From positions 15,572,988 to 15,636,987 of the forward strand of contig NC_044923.1 of assembly GCF_003576645.1 (NCBI RefSeq): DNA of 64,000 nt, read 5' to 3'. The notes below the pieces were generated by a model. That model was not told where the DNA came from and made no database searches. It was given only the letters and a program-made list of their open reading frames with translations. Position numbers and translations under genes: made by a program. This DNA comes from Ipomoea triloba (Eukaryota > Streptophyta > Magnoliopsida > Solanales > Convolvulaceae). Below are positions 1-11,753 of the stretch, piece by piece (position 1 is the stretch's first letter; each line of letters starts with the position of its first letter).

Positions 1-82
<82 letters not shown>
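1..82. repeat. Poly-A run followed by (TA)n microsatellite
   Basis: Bases 1-38 are a pure A run and 39-82 alternate T and A. This is a simple-sequence tract at the window edge with no coding content. Confidence 0.95.
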
Positions 83-88
<6 letters not shown>

Positions 89-619
89 ATATAAAAAACC
101 AGAAATGAATTTTTAGGTTGGAAGGAGAGGAAGTATGCGTAATAGAGAGTGAACACATAAACTCATCAAGTACGAGCAAACTACCTAACTGTCCTAACCC
201 ACTTACGTGGACTGACTGGCTGGTAAAACTAGTTATGCTATTTTTTGGCTGCTGTTTGTATTATCATTGAAAAGTACATTCAAGAAAAAACACCTTTGCC
301 TATTTTCTTTTTTCTTTTTTCAACTAGAAAAAATTTAAAATTTTTACTTTTTTAAGCAAAACGGGACGAATCAATTAATGATGAGAACCAAGTAGTTCAA
401 AAATACACGTGAACAGAGTAATACTTGACTCCCCCTTGTTAGACTGTGTCATCGCCATCTTAACAAGACTTTGAGCAACAGCATTTGCCGTTCTCCTAAC
501 GTGTTGAACCACTACATTACCAAAGGAATTAATCAATTATAAGCACTGGTTAATAATAAAATCAGTATAAGAGGCATATGTTAGCCTTCCATTCAGTCTG
601 TGGCAAAGATTCAACCAGT
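83..619. other. Non-coding stretch, nothing recognised
   Basis: AT-rich sequence between the microsatellite and the LINE remnant. It may hold the eroded 3' end of the LINE, since a pyrimidine-rich tract at 300-320 would read as purine-rich on the minus strand. I see no gene, RNA or clear element boundary. Confidence 0.5.
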
Positions 620-629
620 CTGTCTAAAG

Positions 630-872
630 CACAATATTATAGAGACCATTGCCTTTGAGCCATGCCAACGCCTCTTTGAATGCAAGAGCCTTCGCAAGGT
701 TAGGATCTTGAACACACATTAGGAAGCCATTGCAAGCCCTCGCGAACGCTCCTTGCCCATTAAAGAGAACCATCTTGAAGCTAACCTTAGATGGACTAGC
801 ATCCAACACAGCGTTAAACCAGCATTTAAGGAAACCAAGAGGTGATGGAACCAAGCTTGTAGCCAACGACAA
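630..872 (-). pseudogene. LINE RNase H-like domain fragment
   Basis: The minus strand gives KCWFNAVLDAS, GQGAFARACNGF and DPNLAKALAFKEALAWLKGN. This is the RVT_3/RNase H pattern (KxNxDAA ... GxFxxA ... LAEAxAxREALxWL) that ends plant LINE ORF2. The first catalytic aspartate position reads A/L here and the domain is truncated. Confidence 0.7.
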
Positions 873-1042
873 CTATCCCTGGACAATGGGAACTACTAAC
901 AGCTCTCGCCAACCCAACCACCTCACTTGTGCCCCGCAGCAATATTCTCAACACGCCACCCAACCCCTTCCCACACCACCTTATTCCTAGCTTGCCACAG
1001 CTCCCACAATAAGAAAAAATAAAACCATGCATCCCTACTCTC

Positions 1043-1462
1043 CTAGTTGTTGCACCCCCATTGTCTCCTCCAACTAGCCTCTAAAGGAAACTGTACACAG
1101 AGGTAATCTCGCCCACTATGGAGCACTCCACATACTAACCACCTTAGGACACAACAGGAACACTTGGGAATGGTCTGCAGTTCTATTCCACACACAAAGC
1201 AAACTCCATCTGTATCCACCCTATGCTGCAACAACACCGTACAAACTAGTAGAATGCCTCTAGTACACCTCCATATGAAATTCTTAATATTCGTCGGCAT
1301 ACATATGCTCCACAATGCACTCCAGCAACCATAGTCTCCTGCAGTAGGTTGATAACTCTTACCCACAAACATCTCATATCCTTGTCTAATTGAGTATAGC
1401 ACTCTCAAGGGCTCGCTCCCAAACCAATCGTCCTTGTCTTCTAGGCATACCGGAGCACGCAA
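1043..1462 (-). pseudogene. LINE zf-RVT (reverse-transcriptase zinc-binding) fragment
   Basis: The translation includes WSALWSICMPTNIKNFIWRC followed by a cysteine pair in CFVCG. This is the conserved zf-RVT pattern (W..LW...P.KIK.F.WR...ILP T...L..R.V.....C..C) found between RT and RNase H in plant LINEs. The frame is open for about 139 codons but lies between broken neighbours. Confidence 0.8.
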
Positions 1463-2689
1463 GGTAAGCTCTACATACTAAATAGCGAACACATCCCTCA
1501 CAAAGTCGATATCCAACTTGTTTGGTCTCATTCAGTCGAGAATAAATTGTCACATTAAGCAAGTAGAGTAGTGGCTCCATTTGAACAAATGGATTCCCCT
1601 TATTTGGGAGCCAATGATGCACCTAGACCTTTGTCACTACTCCGTTGCTTACCCTTCTCACCAATCCCTTAAGCAATGGTTCCCTACTTAAACATATGTT
1701 ATGCTAGGGTAGCTAGGATTGCCACCTACCGAAGTTTCCTAGAATGGACACCGTGGGAAGTAGCGGGCTCTGAATATCCGCATAGCTAGCAAGGCTGGCT
1801 GGGTTAGGAAGTGACAACCCTACTTGGCAAGTAATGTTAGGTTGAATTCATGCAGTCTTTTAAAGCCTAACACCATACCTTTTTAGAGCCCCCCAGCCTT
1901 TACCACGCAATGCACTTTATTCCACCCCCTCCCTCTCACACCACCAATACACATTTATCAGTCTCTTTAACTCCTCACAAAGTGTGATAGGAAGAAAAAT
2001 CATGATCGTGGTGTAGGTTGTCATTGCTTGGGCCACACTCTTGATCAATACATCCTTCTATGCTCTAAACAACAATTTCTTCTACCAGCCAGCAATTTGC
2101 TACTTAATTCTCTACTCAATATAAGCAAAAACAACCCTTTTCTTTAGCTCAATGAATGAGGGTAACCCCAAGTAAGTGCCAAAGTTCTCCCACTATTACA
2201 CCCCAAAAACCCCACTAACAAACTATCTCTCTTCCCCTAGGGTATTGGTACTAAACGTTATGCTTGACTTGTCAAAGTTGACTCCTTGGCCCTATGCATC
2301 CTCATAAGACCCAAGGCACCCCTTGATACTTCCCGCCTCACTGACTATAGTCATAAAGAATAAAATACTATAATTAGCACACAAAAAAAGTGAGTAACCG
2401 AGGGCTCAGTCCTTGTAACCCTACACCCATGTACGGAGCCCCGCGTCTACACTTCACTAAGCAAGAAAGACAACCCCTCAACACATATAATAATAAACAA
2501 ATATGAGTACAATGGGTCCCCTGACGGAGCATGCGTGTTTGGACGAATGGCCCGACCAACACACCACCAACCCGAATAGTATATCTTACTATGGACACAC
2601 AATGCATAATAATTTCCACCTAGTCAGTGTCAAAACCCAGCTTGAGCATCATGAACTCAAGAAAATATCACTCCATCTGATCATAATCT

Positions 2690-3270
2690 TTGGCGATATT
2701 AATTTCAACGTAGCCAACCCCCTACTGTTCCTCTTCATTTTCAAAAAAAAAATTTTGACCTCATATTCAACCAAAATATTATTGTCCATAATGAGACTAT
2801 TAGGGACAAACGCGCTTTGGATCCCAAGATGACATCACCTACGAGGCTATTCATCATGTTTGCTAACACCTTCGTCATTATTTTATAGATGATATTGCAC
2901 AACGCTATTGGCTTTAAGTTTTTGACAACTCTGGAGCCTTCCTCTCGGGCACTAAACATATATTGGCATCGTTAACACTAGTAATGAACACAGGATCATT
3001 GAGGCGCTACAGCACAAACCTATTTACCTCATTGCCAATCTCTTGCTAAAAGTGTTTATACAAAGTGGGGTTCATCCCATCTAGGCTGGGAACCTTATCA
3101 TGGGCTATAGATAATAGAGCGTCCTTAACCTTCGCCTTCCTTAAAGGTTTTAGTAACCACAAATTCTACTCAGCTATAGCTCACGGCTACAATCCCATAA
3201 ACATAGTTGTGTCACCAAAACCTTTGGAGCAGAAAATGGTGGTGAAATAGTCAACCAAGTGTCAAATCCT
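2690..3270 (-). pseudogene. LINE reverse-transcriptase fragment
   Basis: In the minus strand the pieces read LLSIAHDKVPSLDGMNPTLY, NDANICLVPERKAPE and, in the next frame, KPIALCNIIYKIMTKVLAN. This is the fingers/palm entry of plant L1-type reverse transcriptase (KAPGPDG ... IPK ... RPISLCNVxYKIxSKxLANR). Frame changes and stops separate the segments. The palm motif with the catalytic aspartates is not recognisable. Confidence 0.85.
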
Positions 3271-4141
3271 CGCCATCCAACTAAGTACCCCTCCCCCCAC
3301 GGGTCCTGTTAACATATTAATGATATTGTTCCTCCTTCGGAACGCAACATACTGATGAAAGAAACGTGTATTGGTGTCACCATCTCTTAGCTAATGCAAC
3401 ATTGAGTATTGCTTCTAATACACCTCTTCTTGCCGCGATATTAGCTACAACTTTGCATCTATTCTCTTCACATCCTCTAGCAAAGCGCATCTCGAAACTC
3501 TATAAGTACTTCCAACTACTTCTTACACACATGAAATTTCTTCCCAAACTTCTGCATCCCCCTCCCCCATCCTCTTCCCCATCACTCCAAGCTAAAACCA
3601 CTATCTCTTTGCAACCTTCTTCTAGTAGTCAGACATTCTTGAATCTAAAATCCCAATTAGGGCGCACTTGTATCTAACCAATCAAAAGACATTTAGAAAC
3701 AAGCCCAAAAGATCCAAGCTATACGTGCCAAAGTTTTGGACTCTAGCTTGCCCGGACCTAGCACACCAGCCCATAGTAGCCACCACCCTATCAAGTCTCT
3801 CTTCCACCTAGTTCGCAGTCTCCTTGCCTCGCTCTCATGTGAATTACCACTCTTTCATCCTAAACCATGAAGGCCATAGCCCCTCAACGCCTCACAAAAG
3901 CCGTGAATAAGCATTGTAGGATGTGTATGTTGGCCCCCTTTTATCAACATATCGTGCAACATCATTAAAATTCCCCATGACAACCTAATGCAACATGGAC
4001 AGACCTTTGAGAAATCGAAGGAAATCCCAGGCTTGTTGTCACCTATGACCTACCCCGCTCTGGGTGACCATAAATACAAGTAAACCTCTATGTGTCTTGC
4101 TTGGGGGCTACATCTCAACATCTACATGATTACAAGAGTAG

Positions 4142-4417
4142 CTAATTAACTACGTTGAATCCTCCATTTCCAAAATAGTGCCAACCCCCCTCCCCGAGGT
4201 CGCCCCCATGCATGTTAAAAAGCCTCTCATACCCCAACCTCATTCTCAGTCTCTCTGCGTGATCGTGGTGTACCTTTGTTTCCATGAGAAACATAAAATC
4301 GGGTAGTTTTCTAGATACAAGTTCCACCACTTCCCAAAATGTACATGGACTACTTAAATCGCGAAGTTCCAACTCAAGGTGCTCATTGTATAGGGCTGGT
4401 CTAGAGATCAAAGCTCA
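4142..4417 (-). pseudogene. LINE ORF2 endonuclease domain, N-terminal part
   Basis: The minus-strand translation contains LRDLSSPCTFWEVVELVSRK, then PDFMFLMETKVH and RLRMRLGYERLFNMHG. These match the start of plant LINE endonucleases (WNVRGLG-type strand, then the FLxETK catalytic-region motif with its glutamate). The domain breaks shortly after GGDLGEGG. Family function is nicking of target DNA for target-primed reverse transcription. This copy cannot be active. Confidence 0.8.
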
Positions 4418-4740
4418 TCGGAATGTCATTTTTAAGAAGTTACTCGCATTTGCAACCACCTGGGCCACTCCCTCCCCCATCCTATAGATAGCCTCAACCA
4501 CTTTAACCCCTTCCTCCTTCCCACCCGCTTCCCAATAGCCTACTGTCTGTTCCACAGCCCACACGGCACTATGAAACTAGGTTGTTAGCTCTTGGACCCT
4601 AGGGGCCTTTGACACGTGAATCATTGGAACATCCCCTTGATGTCATTATCCTTCCTCCGACTCACTCATTGTCCTCCCCTCTCAACCACCTAGGCATTTG
4701 TAATCAACGTAGGCATATTCTAAAGGGTGCAAATTAGAGT

Positions 4741-5540
4741 CATATGCCCTACTCCTGAGCTGAGGATGGTAGTTTTTTGGTATCTTTATTATTGTTAGTC
4801 TTAAATAATTTATTTTTTTAATTTAGTTTAACTCATGTGATTTGTGACAACCATTACCATCTTTATATTTGTTTATATTATACGTGAAATAATTGATTGT
4901 GGTACAAATTAAATTAAATTATTTAATACTAAGTATTTAAATTATGCAATACAAGTATACATCTTAGTACTATAGTCCAAACATGAGGACTTTAGGTGTT
5001 GAAATATTATATATTATTTTCAGTTGCCTCTTTTGATTGTTACTTTATGGGCAGACTTAACTTAAAAGATTGTGTAATAAAATACTTTATATATAAGTCC
5101 AAGAAATGGCACACTGCATACATTCGATGTCTTGTTGTCAAAAAAAGTTTATTTTTAATGGTGTGGTTGTTTTTGTTATTATTATTAATAATTTATGTTT
5201 TTCTTTAGTTGAAAAATGGTAAATATTCAATTGGTGCATGATGAGATCTGAATCTGATCAAATTATCTTTTCAAAAAAAATATTTTTAATTGTTCATTAC
5301 GTTTTGCTTTCTTTTTCTTTTTCTTTTTTCTTTATGGAAATTAAAATTATAGGATGAAAAATAATTCTGTCAATTTTACCGAGATATTATTAATTGCATA
5401 TTAAAATTATTAATAGATATTAACTTTTAGGTTACTATTTAAAATCATATAATAATCCTTTTTTTTTTTTTTTGTCATCGGAGAGAAACTTCAAATGAAG
5501 GGCCCCAACCACTTAACAGAAACGCCAATAACTTGTTTCT
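4741..5540. other. AT-rich spacer, no gene seen
   Basis: A+T-rich sequence with short homopolymers, including a T run near 5459. Open frames here are short and low-complexity and match nothing I recognise. Confidence 0.6.
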
Positions 5541-5542
5541 AC

Positions 5543-5695
5543 GGGCTTAATTCAATGGTTTAATAAGTAATATTTGAGAGAAGAAACTAATGTTCGAAAC
5601 TTCGTAATGACAGTGTGAGATTATGTCTAAAATGGACAGATTCTTTGTGCACACTGGCGGCAGTTAAGGTCATGTTTGTTGAGCCACTAAAATAA
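5543..5695 (+). mobile_element. tRNA-derived SINE, family 2 (diverged)
   Basis: A GGGCTTA...TTCAATGG start (A-box-like), GTTCGAAAC (B-box-like) and a downstream module ending near GTGCACACTGGCGGC match two better copies inside the START gene (47971 and 48196). Recurrence with the same internal order supports a SINE family. Confidence 0.6.
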
Positions 5696-5740
5696 CAGTT
5701 AACTAATTTAAGTGGGTTATCGCTAATATCATGAATGTTT

Positions 5741-5893
5741 AACTTGTGGTCTAGTGGCACCCTATTGTATCCAACATAGGAGAAAGTGGGTTCGAGCCTT
5801 AGTAGAGGCGATATTGGCTCTTTATGCTTCATTTGGTTGAGAAAGTAACTATGAATAGATACTATATTGTAACAGAGTCAATAGTACTCAAAA
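5741..5893 (+). mobile_element. tRNA-derived SINE, family 1
   Basis: It contains CTTGTGGTCTAGTGGCACCC (A box region), GGGTTCGAGCC (B box), the body motif GGTTGAGAAAGTAACTATG and an A-rich end. The same order recurs at 13696, 15126, 23089 and, inverted, at 18989. Confidence 0.8.
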
Positions 5894-5901
5894 ATTATAG
5901 T

Positions 5902-6163
5902 GGCCCTGTTTGGTAAATAATCAGCCTATTAGCCAATTTTGGCTTATTTGATCACTATTAGTTGTTTGGTTAATAAGTTTTTCGTAACTCCAAAATGCTA
6001 AAATTCAAATAATTAGCTTTTTGAGAAAAGAAATTATACCAAATACCTATCAGCTAACAGCCAATTTATCAAACAACTTTCTACAATCAGCTAATATTAT
6101 CAACAAATCATACCTTCTAACCCAAACAGCCAATCCAATCAGCTCACAGCAATTTACAGGGCT
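5902..6163. mobile_element. MITE with GGCCCTGTTTGG-type end
   Basis: The left end GGCCCTGTTTGGTAAAT is partly mirrored by the right end ATTTACAGGGCT, and internal CCAAACAG motifs point inward. Ends of this type occur in plant hAT and Tourist MITEs. No clean target duplication was found, so the superfamily is open. Confidence 0.5.
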
Positions 6164-7420
6164 GAATATAAAAGAAATAAAATAGACACCGTTGGTTTTT
6201 ATTTCACGCAGCTACTTTCCTGTAACGCTATCATTGATCAATAATATATAATATAATTTTCAATAAATTCCAAACATCAATTATTTTCCTTAGCCGTTCA
6301 AGGTTGAAAGAAGCTGATGTCTTTGTCACTTGTGACGGCCAAAGGAAGGGCTGCTTATTTGGTGTATCACTAACCGTACCTCTTCTCTATTTTATTTTTA
6401 ATTTAAATTTTGTGCTGCTTCATTATAATATTTTTAGCCCCTTAAACCGTAATATATTTTTATTCAAAACAGTGGGCATTTGAATAACATTCCAAAAATG
6501 AAGGATAAAAAATAACACTATGTAAAGTAAAATTAATAACTATAAACTATACAAAGAAAGGATGTACAAATAATATAATTATAATTGCTCTTATTGATAT
6601 CCAAACCATCAAATCAATGACTAAGAGTTCAGGTTTTAGGGCAAGGCGAATTGTGATTTTTTTAATGGGTTTTTGTAATTAAAAATTTAAAGATGGTTTT
6701 TTGTTGACGTGAGTAGTGGTTTTTGAGGTGATTTTTTCTCATGTAATTTCATGTCTTTTGTGGGTCCCACTGCAGAAATACACCACACACCACAAAAATA
6801 GATCACAACTAATAGTGCATTTTATGGTGTATTTGCGTATTATTAATAGTGCATGATCGCACGGCCTCAAAAAACTAGACCCCTTACCTATATATACTCA
6901 TTTAAGGGTATTTTAAAAATTTTAAACTTAAAAGTGGAGGAAAAAAAGTAATAATATTAATATGGTTGAGTGCCCATAATAATAAAATAAGCTCTAAATT
7001 ACTTATATGGGTTCTTGTTATTATAGGTTATATTCCATAAAAGAAAAAGAAAAACAAAAGAAAGGTCAACACTGTAGTGCTGCGCTATTCCTCGTGTAAA
7101 TTGCTCTTCAGTTGTGCAGCAGCCTAAAATTGACCTGTAGCCGTCACAACATTTTTAAAATGTTTTTTTTAATCTTTTTTTTAATTTTTTTTTTTTTACT
7201 TCTTGATTAAAATACTATATAAAATATGTTCTAAGCCAGAACAGGTTGTATTGTGAAGATTAGTTTTATAAATCAACCTATATTTGTACATATATTTTAT
7301 ATACATATGTACTTCAGTTTGCTAGCAAAAACCACTTGCATTATGATTTGTGTAACATTTTTTTTTTACTATAGTAAAATTAAGTATGTAAAATGTTCAA
7401 ATAGGTTCCTAAACAGATAG
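6164..7420. other. AT-rich intergenic DNA
   Basis: No coding stretch, RNA gene or bounded element recognised. Several T- and A-runs are present (for example around 7160-7200). Confidence 0.6.
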
Positions 7421-7424
7421 TGAT

Positions 7425-7925
7425 TACTACGGTTCGGTTCAAAGCAAATCGTGCACTTTAGGAACCGAACCAGAACTAGAATTGTACGGACGGTTTCGAT
7501 TTCAGTTCTATAATATTATGAAATGGAACAGGCGGTTCCGAATCGAAACCCGATGATTCTAATTTCAAACCCTTTAAAAACAATTTAAAGCTTAGCTATT
7601 ATCTTATAAAAGTTTAAATAACAATTATATTGATTAAAGTTTAACATTTAAATAACAATTTAAAGTTTAAATATAACAATTATTTTTATTTTTTTAGTTT
7701 AACTTTAAAATTTATATATTTGATTTGATATAATCATTATAAAAAAATTACAATTAAAAATTCAAAAAAAATAATTGTTGAATTTGGAATATAATATTTA
7801 AAAAATTGAAAATAGAATTTAAAAAAATCAGTTTCAACTGACTGTTCAAACTAGAACTGTGGGTTCTGGTTCACCATTTTTCGGAATCGAGAACCGTCGG
7901 TATAGAACCGGAATAGAAACTTTGT
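7425..7925. mobile_element. hAT-like MITE with subterminal GGTTC/GAACC motifs
   Basis: Clusters of GGTTCGGTTC, GGAACCGAACC and CGGTTTCG at 7430-7560 are mirrored by GGTTCTGGTTC, GAACCGTCGG and AGAACCGG at 7850-7915, with a very AT-rich core. This is the composition of non-autonomous hAT elements with subterminal repeats. Exact ends and target duplication are not resolved. Confidence 0.45.
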
Positions 7926-8012
7926 CATCGTTATATAAACTTTATACAAAATATCAATTAAGCACATAAACCTTTAAAAGTTGTTATGAAATATATCAAG
8001 ATTTGTCAACTA

Positions 8013-8180
8013 CCATGTAGTGTGATGACATCTCGATTACAATTCCAAATGAATAGTCATAGACTCATAGGTTTGAACCCTGCTGGTGGGGGCTTAGATT
8101 TTTTGAGCTAAAAATGTTTGAGAAAGTATAGGTTCGAAGCCCACACAACCAGTTATTGACATGTAGTAGCTACCAAATAA
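8013..8180 (+). repeat. Short tRNA-like repeat fragment
   Basis: CATGTAGTGTGATGACATCTC followed by GGTTTGAACCCTG (B-box-like) recurs in diverged form at 10165-10230 and inverted near 10290. It is probably a SINE remnant, but its boundaries are not fixed. Confidence 0.35.
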
Positions 8181-8461
8181 GAATCATCGATACACACTCA
8201 CAAACAAAAAAGTGGTCCATAGTATAATTTAACGGGATAAAGATAGCCCAACAAACCTATTTGCTTAAACCCAGCAAATACACAGTGTTGTGTACACCAT
8301 AAAAAAAATACATTTTTAATATACTAAAAATATAATATTTGGGTAAATAATGAACTTTCAGAGTTTCAGTACTCAAATAATATACTTTTTATGAATACAA
8401 GTTCTCTTCAAAAAAAAAATGAATACAAGTTATATTTTAAATATACTAAAAGTACATTATT

Positions 8462-8729
8462 GGGAAAATTATAATTTATGCCCCTCTATAATATGCCAAT
8501 TATTAATGTCACCCCTAAATTATTAGTGGTGCAAATATTGTCCCTCAATTTTCAAAAACGGTACATATATTGCCCCTCCATGGTGTAAATATTGCCCCTC
8601 CTATCGGTACGGGAGGGGCAATATATGTATCGATTTTAAAAATTGAGGGGCAAAATTTACACCACTAATAATTCAGGGGTGACATTGATAATTGGCATAT
8701 TATGGAGGGGCAAAAATTACAATTTTTCC
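8462..8729. mobile_element. Fold-back MULE-like MITE with 9-bp target duplication
   Basis: The 268-bp element is almost a complete palindrome. GGGAAAATTATAATTTATGC at the left is mirrored by GCAAAAATTACAATTTTTCC at the right, around a centre near 8600. It is flanked by TACATTATT (8453-8461) and TATATTATT (8730-8738), a 9-bp duplication with one mismatch, as expected for Mutator-like elements. Confidence 0.75.
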
Positions 8730-8739
8730 TATATTATTT

Positions 8740-9470
8740 GTGTACTAAATATACATTATCTGATAGTACACAAAATAATGTATTTTCAATATGCAAATAA
8801 TATACTTTTCATAATGTATTTTATATACACAAATAATATACTTTTTATTTGTGGATCACACAGCTATATGCCTGTATGGACCATCTATGAAATAATGACT
8901 CCTAAAACCCACGCCATGCGCTCCATTTGGGCCAAACCATAAATTTTAATTAAACAACCCAAACTTCCTTGGCTATTAATTGACTTATTTGCTCAAATAT
9001 ACGTAATGTACCCATTGGGACATAATCTATTTGATTAATCAACCCAACATATTTCTTAATTTAATTATTAAATAACCATCTCAAAATGAGGCCCGGACAA
9101 CATCCCCACCGGTCCATTTATCACCATTAACTTTCCAACTTCTATAAGCCCATACAAGATTACAAGGGTTGTGTGAATTAAATATAGGGAAATGCTTTCC
9201 ATCCCTATAAAAACTACTATACAATTTATACTCACTCTCTGATGCGATTAGTTTTGTTCTCTTTTTCTTTTTCAATTTCAATTTATCACAAAATGCACAT
9301 CATGGAGTGGGTGTATATGAGTGGTAAATGTAGGAGAGAGTGTAGCAAATTAAAGTCCTTAAATATAATTACGCAATTTAGACTTTTACCTATAGTGATA
9401 AATTTTTACTCCTAGATTACAAGATTTAGATTTTTACAAACTTGCTAACCAAGTCAATTTTTTCTTTTTT
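8740..9470. other. Non-coding DNA with repeat fragments
   Basis: 8740-8850 is rich in alternating TGTATTTT/AAATAATATAC words shared with regions near 40880, 43200 and 45600. It is probably the interior of the GGACCATGGTCC-type MULE family. The rest is unremarkable AT-rich DNA. Confidence 0.45.
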
Positions 9471-9471
9471 T

Positions 9472-9640
9472 AACTGAGGTGATTCCAGTTTCGCCTGATT
9501 AATTATAAGTCCACAGCACCATGTCTCTAGCTATCGTTATTGTAGAGATAAATAAAAAATCGCACAATCAACCCGCCGATCAGATCCTAGTTTTCATGTG
9601 CGCACAATGAACCAATTACGCTAAACCAGACAATTTTTAA
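9472..9640 (-). mobile_element. tRNA-derived SINE, family 3 (diverged)
   Basis: The minus strand begins GGTTTAGCGTAATTGGTTC (A box) and ends with GGAATCACCTCAGTT, as does the better copy at 42941-43176. The B box is eroded here. The end motif resembles the Au-SINE type of plants. Confidence 0.55.
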
Positions 9641-10341
9641 TACAGTGGATATACCTAGAAAAGACACAACGGTATAGATTATTAAAAGCCTTCCCACACA
9701 AGAATTGAAGTCTTTTGTCTATGTCAAACTAAACAAAGCCGTCCATGGAGGAGGCAGTATGTTGTGGCTAATTTTTTATTTTTATATAAATATAATTATT
9801 TTAAATTCTATTTTTTAAACATATTTTTTAAAATATTAATCTACATGGCATGTAACTTGAGAGTAACATGTTATTATAGATCAAATAGGTTAATTGTACA
9901 TTTTTAACATGTTTAAGGGTTTAATTGATTTTTTTTTTTTTAAATTTGAGAGTCTATTTTCATTTTGCTACGTAGTTGGAGGGTCGTAAACCCTTAACCC
10001 TATAACCAACATTGTAAATGTTACATTTAATCTAACTATAATATATAGTGAATTGTACTGTACAACATATTTAACTCGTCCATTTAGTCTAAAATCTATT
10101 TGTAAGAAAACATTTTAATTATGTAGTAAATATAGCATTTCATTAAAACACTCGTGATTCTGTCAATTACTATGTAGTGTGATGGTACATCTGTTTTCAT
10201 TTCAAATAGGTAATCACAAGATCAAAGTCTGATAGTGGAACAAATTATACAAGGTAATATATGTTCGATCATGTGACAACCCATTTGAATTGGAAATAGA
10301 GGTGTCATCACACTACACATAGTTGGACATTTATACTATAA
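9641..10341. other. AT-rich DNA, no gene
   Basis: Apart from fragments of the short tRNA-like repeat near 10165 and 10290, nothing is recognised. Confidence 0.5.
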
Positions 10342-11753
10342 CTAGTTTTATACGTGCATTGCGCGAAAATGGTTAATACCCAATGTTTATATTTAAATAA
10401 ATATTTGAAATTATATCAATGCAAGATTATATAGGAGAAGTTTATACATGGGTAATTGAATGTCGAATTTTTTTATTTAATTATCTAACTCAAAGTATAT
10501 TAATCCAAGATAATATAGAAAATTCATTATAATTATTACTGAAATAAATGTTTGCAACCTTGTAAAATCGATAGTATAAATATTTGGTCTAAAAATGATA
10601 GTCTAAATAAATACTACTTTTAATTTGAATTTTTCTAAGTGTTCTTAATTCTCTTTTGAGTAACATTGTCATTGTATTCATCTTTACTATTTGTTCTCTT
10701 CCTTTTTGTCGGTAGTGTGTTATTTGCAATTCGGTTATTGTTGGTAGCATAGATGACAACGTCATGCAATGAGATTATGATATAGGAGCTATGGACTTTT
10801 CTTTAGGTATTCTGTTTGGGGTTCATTTGGTTCAACCATTATTGTTGAATGAGTTATTGTAGATAAAGAAATCCCTAGTTTAAGAAAAAAGATTAAATAA
10901 ATTAATAAAAATTTAAAAATTTAAAATATTATGTATTCCAAAGATATTAAAAGGTAGTTTCTCGCTTCAATTTGCTGGGTAATGGGTTATTTGAGTACTT
11001 TCATTGTCAACAAATCCCCCAAGTAGTTAATATGACTGGTTTCAAACTATTATATTTTATTTTTTTCATGGTACTAAAGAAATACATATGTATCATTTTT
11101 TGTGTAACTACTAATTTATTTAATTCAATAAGAGTAAAATAGAGTGATTCCATTCTATTTGTTGCGTTATTTGAGTACTCTCTTTGTCAACCAATCCCCA
11201 AGTAGTTAATATAATTAGTTTCAAATTATTTTAATTTTTTTTCATAGTATTAATAAAATACTTGGTAAATAAATATATAACATTATTTTGTACTATAACT
11301 TTGATATTTAATTACAAGATATTGTAAAAATAAGATAATGGACAATGTAATGAATATCAATTGATAAATTTGAATGTAAAGAATCTTTGCATGAGAGAAA
11401 ATAAAGACAATATAACTAATGAAATTATTTCTCTTATTTAATTTAAGTTTTTGATAATGATAATTTTTTCAAATAAAGGTATTGTAGACACATAATTCTA
11501 AATTAAAGAAATACATATGAATCATTTTTTGTTGTAGCTACTAATTTATTTAATTTAATAAGAGTAAATAGAGTGAGAAACTTAATTATGTCAAATTTGA
11601 TTGAGATGAGGTTCGAACCTAAGATCTTTCTTATAGAAATTAATGGGTAAGTTAAAAGTTAACGAAATATTAACGGAGAAAAGAATATTTAATGGAAAAC
11701 TTAACGGATAATCATAAAAGTAAGGTTAAATTAGGTAATCTCTATTAATAATA
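10342..11753 (-). mobile_element. Helitron-like element, 3' end at 10342
   Basis: On the minus strand the terminus reads CGCGCAATGCACG (imperfect hairpin), a short spacer, then CTAG at 10342-10345, the classic Helitron 3' structure. The interior carries a direct repeat of roughly 180-200 bp (about 10980-11120 and 11160-11290, partly again near 11510). No protein remnant was found and the 5' end is not resolved. Confidence 0.5.

Larger units (their letters stand above)
620..4740 (-). mobile_element. Decayed L1-type non-LTR retrotransposon (LINE)
   Basis: Reading the minus strand from about 4420 down to 620 gives the domain order of a plant LINE ORF2: AP-endonuclease, reverse transcriptase, zf-RVT region, RNase H. 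Every domain is broken by stops or frameshifts, so the element is dead. No target-site duplication or A-tail could be fixed. The base composition is less AT-rich than the following 5 kb, as expected for once-coding DNA. Confidence 0.85.
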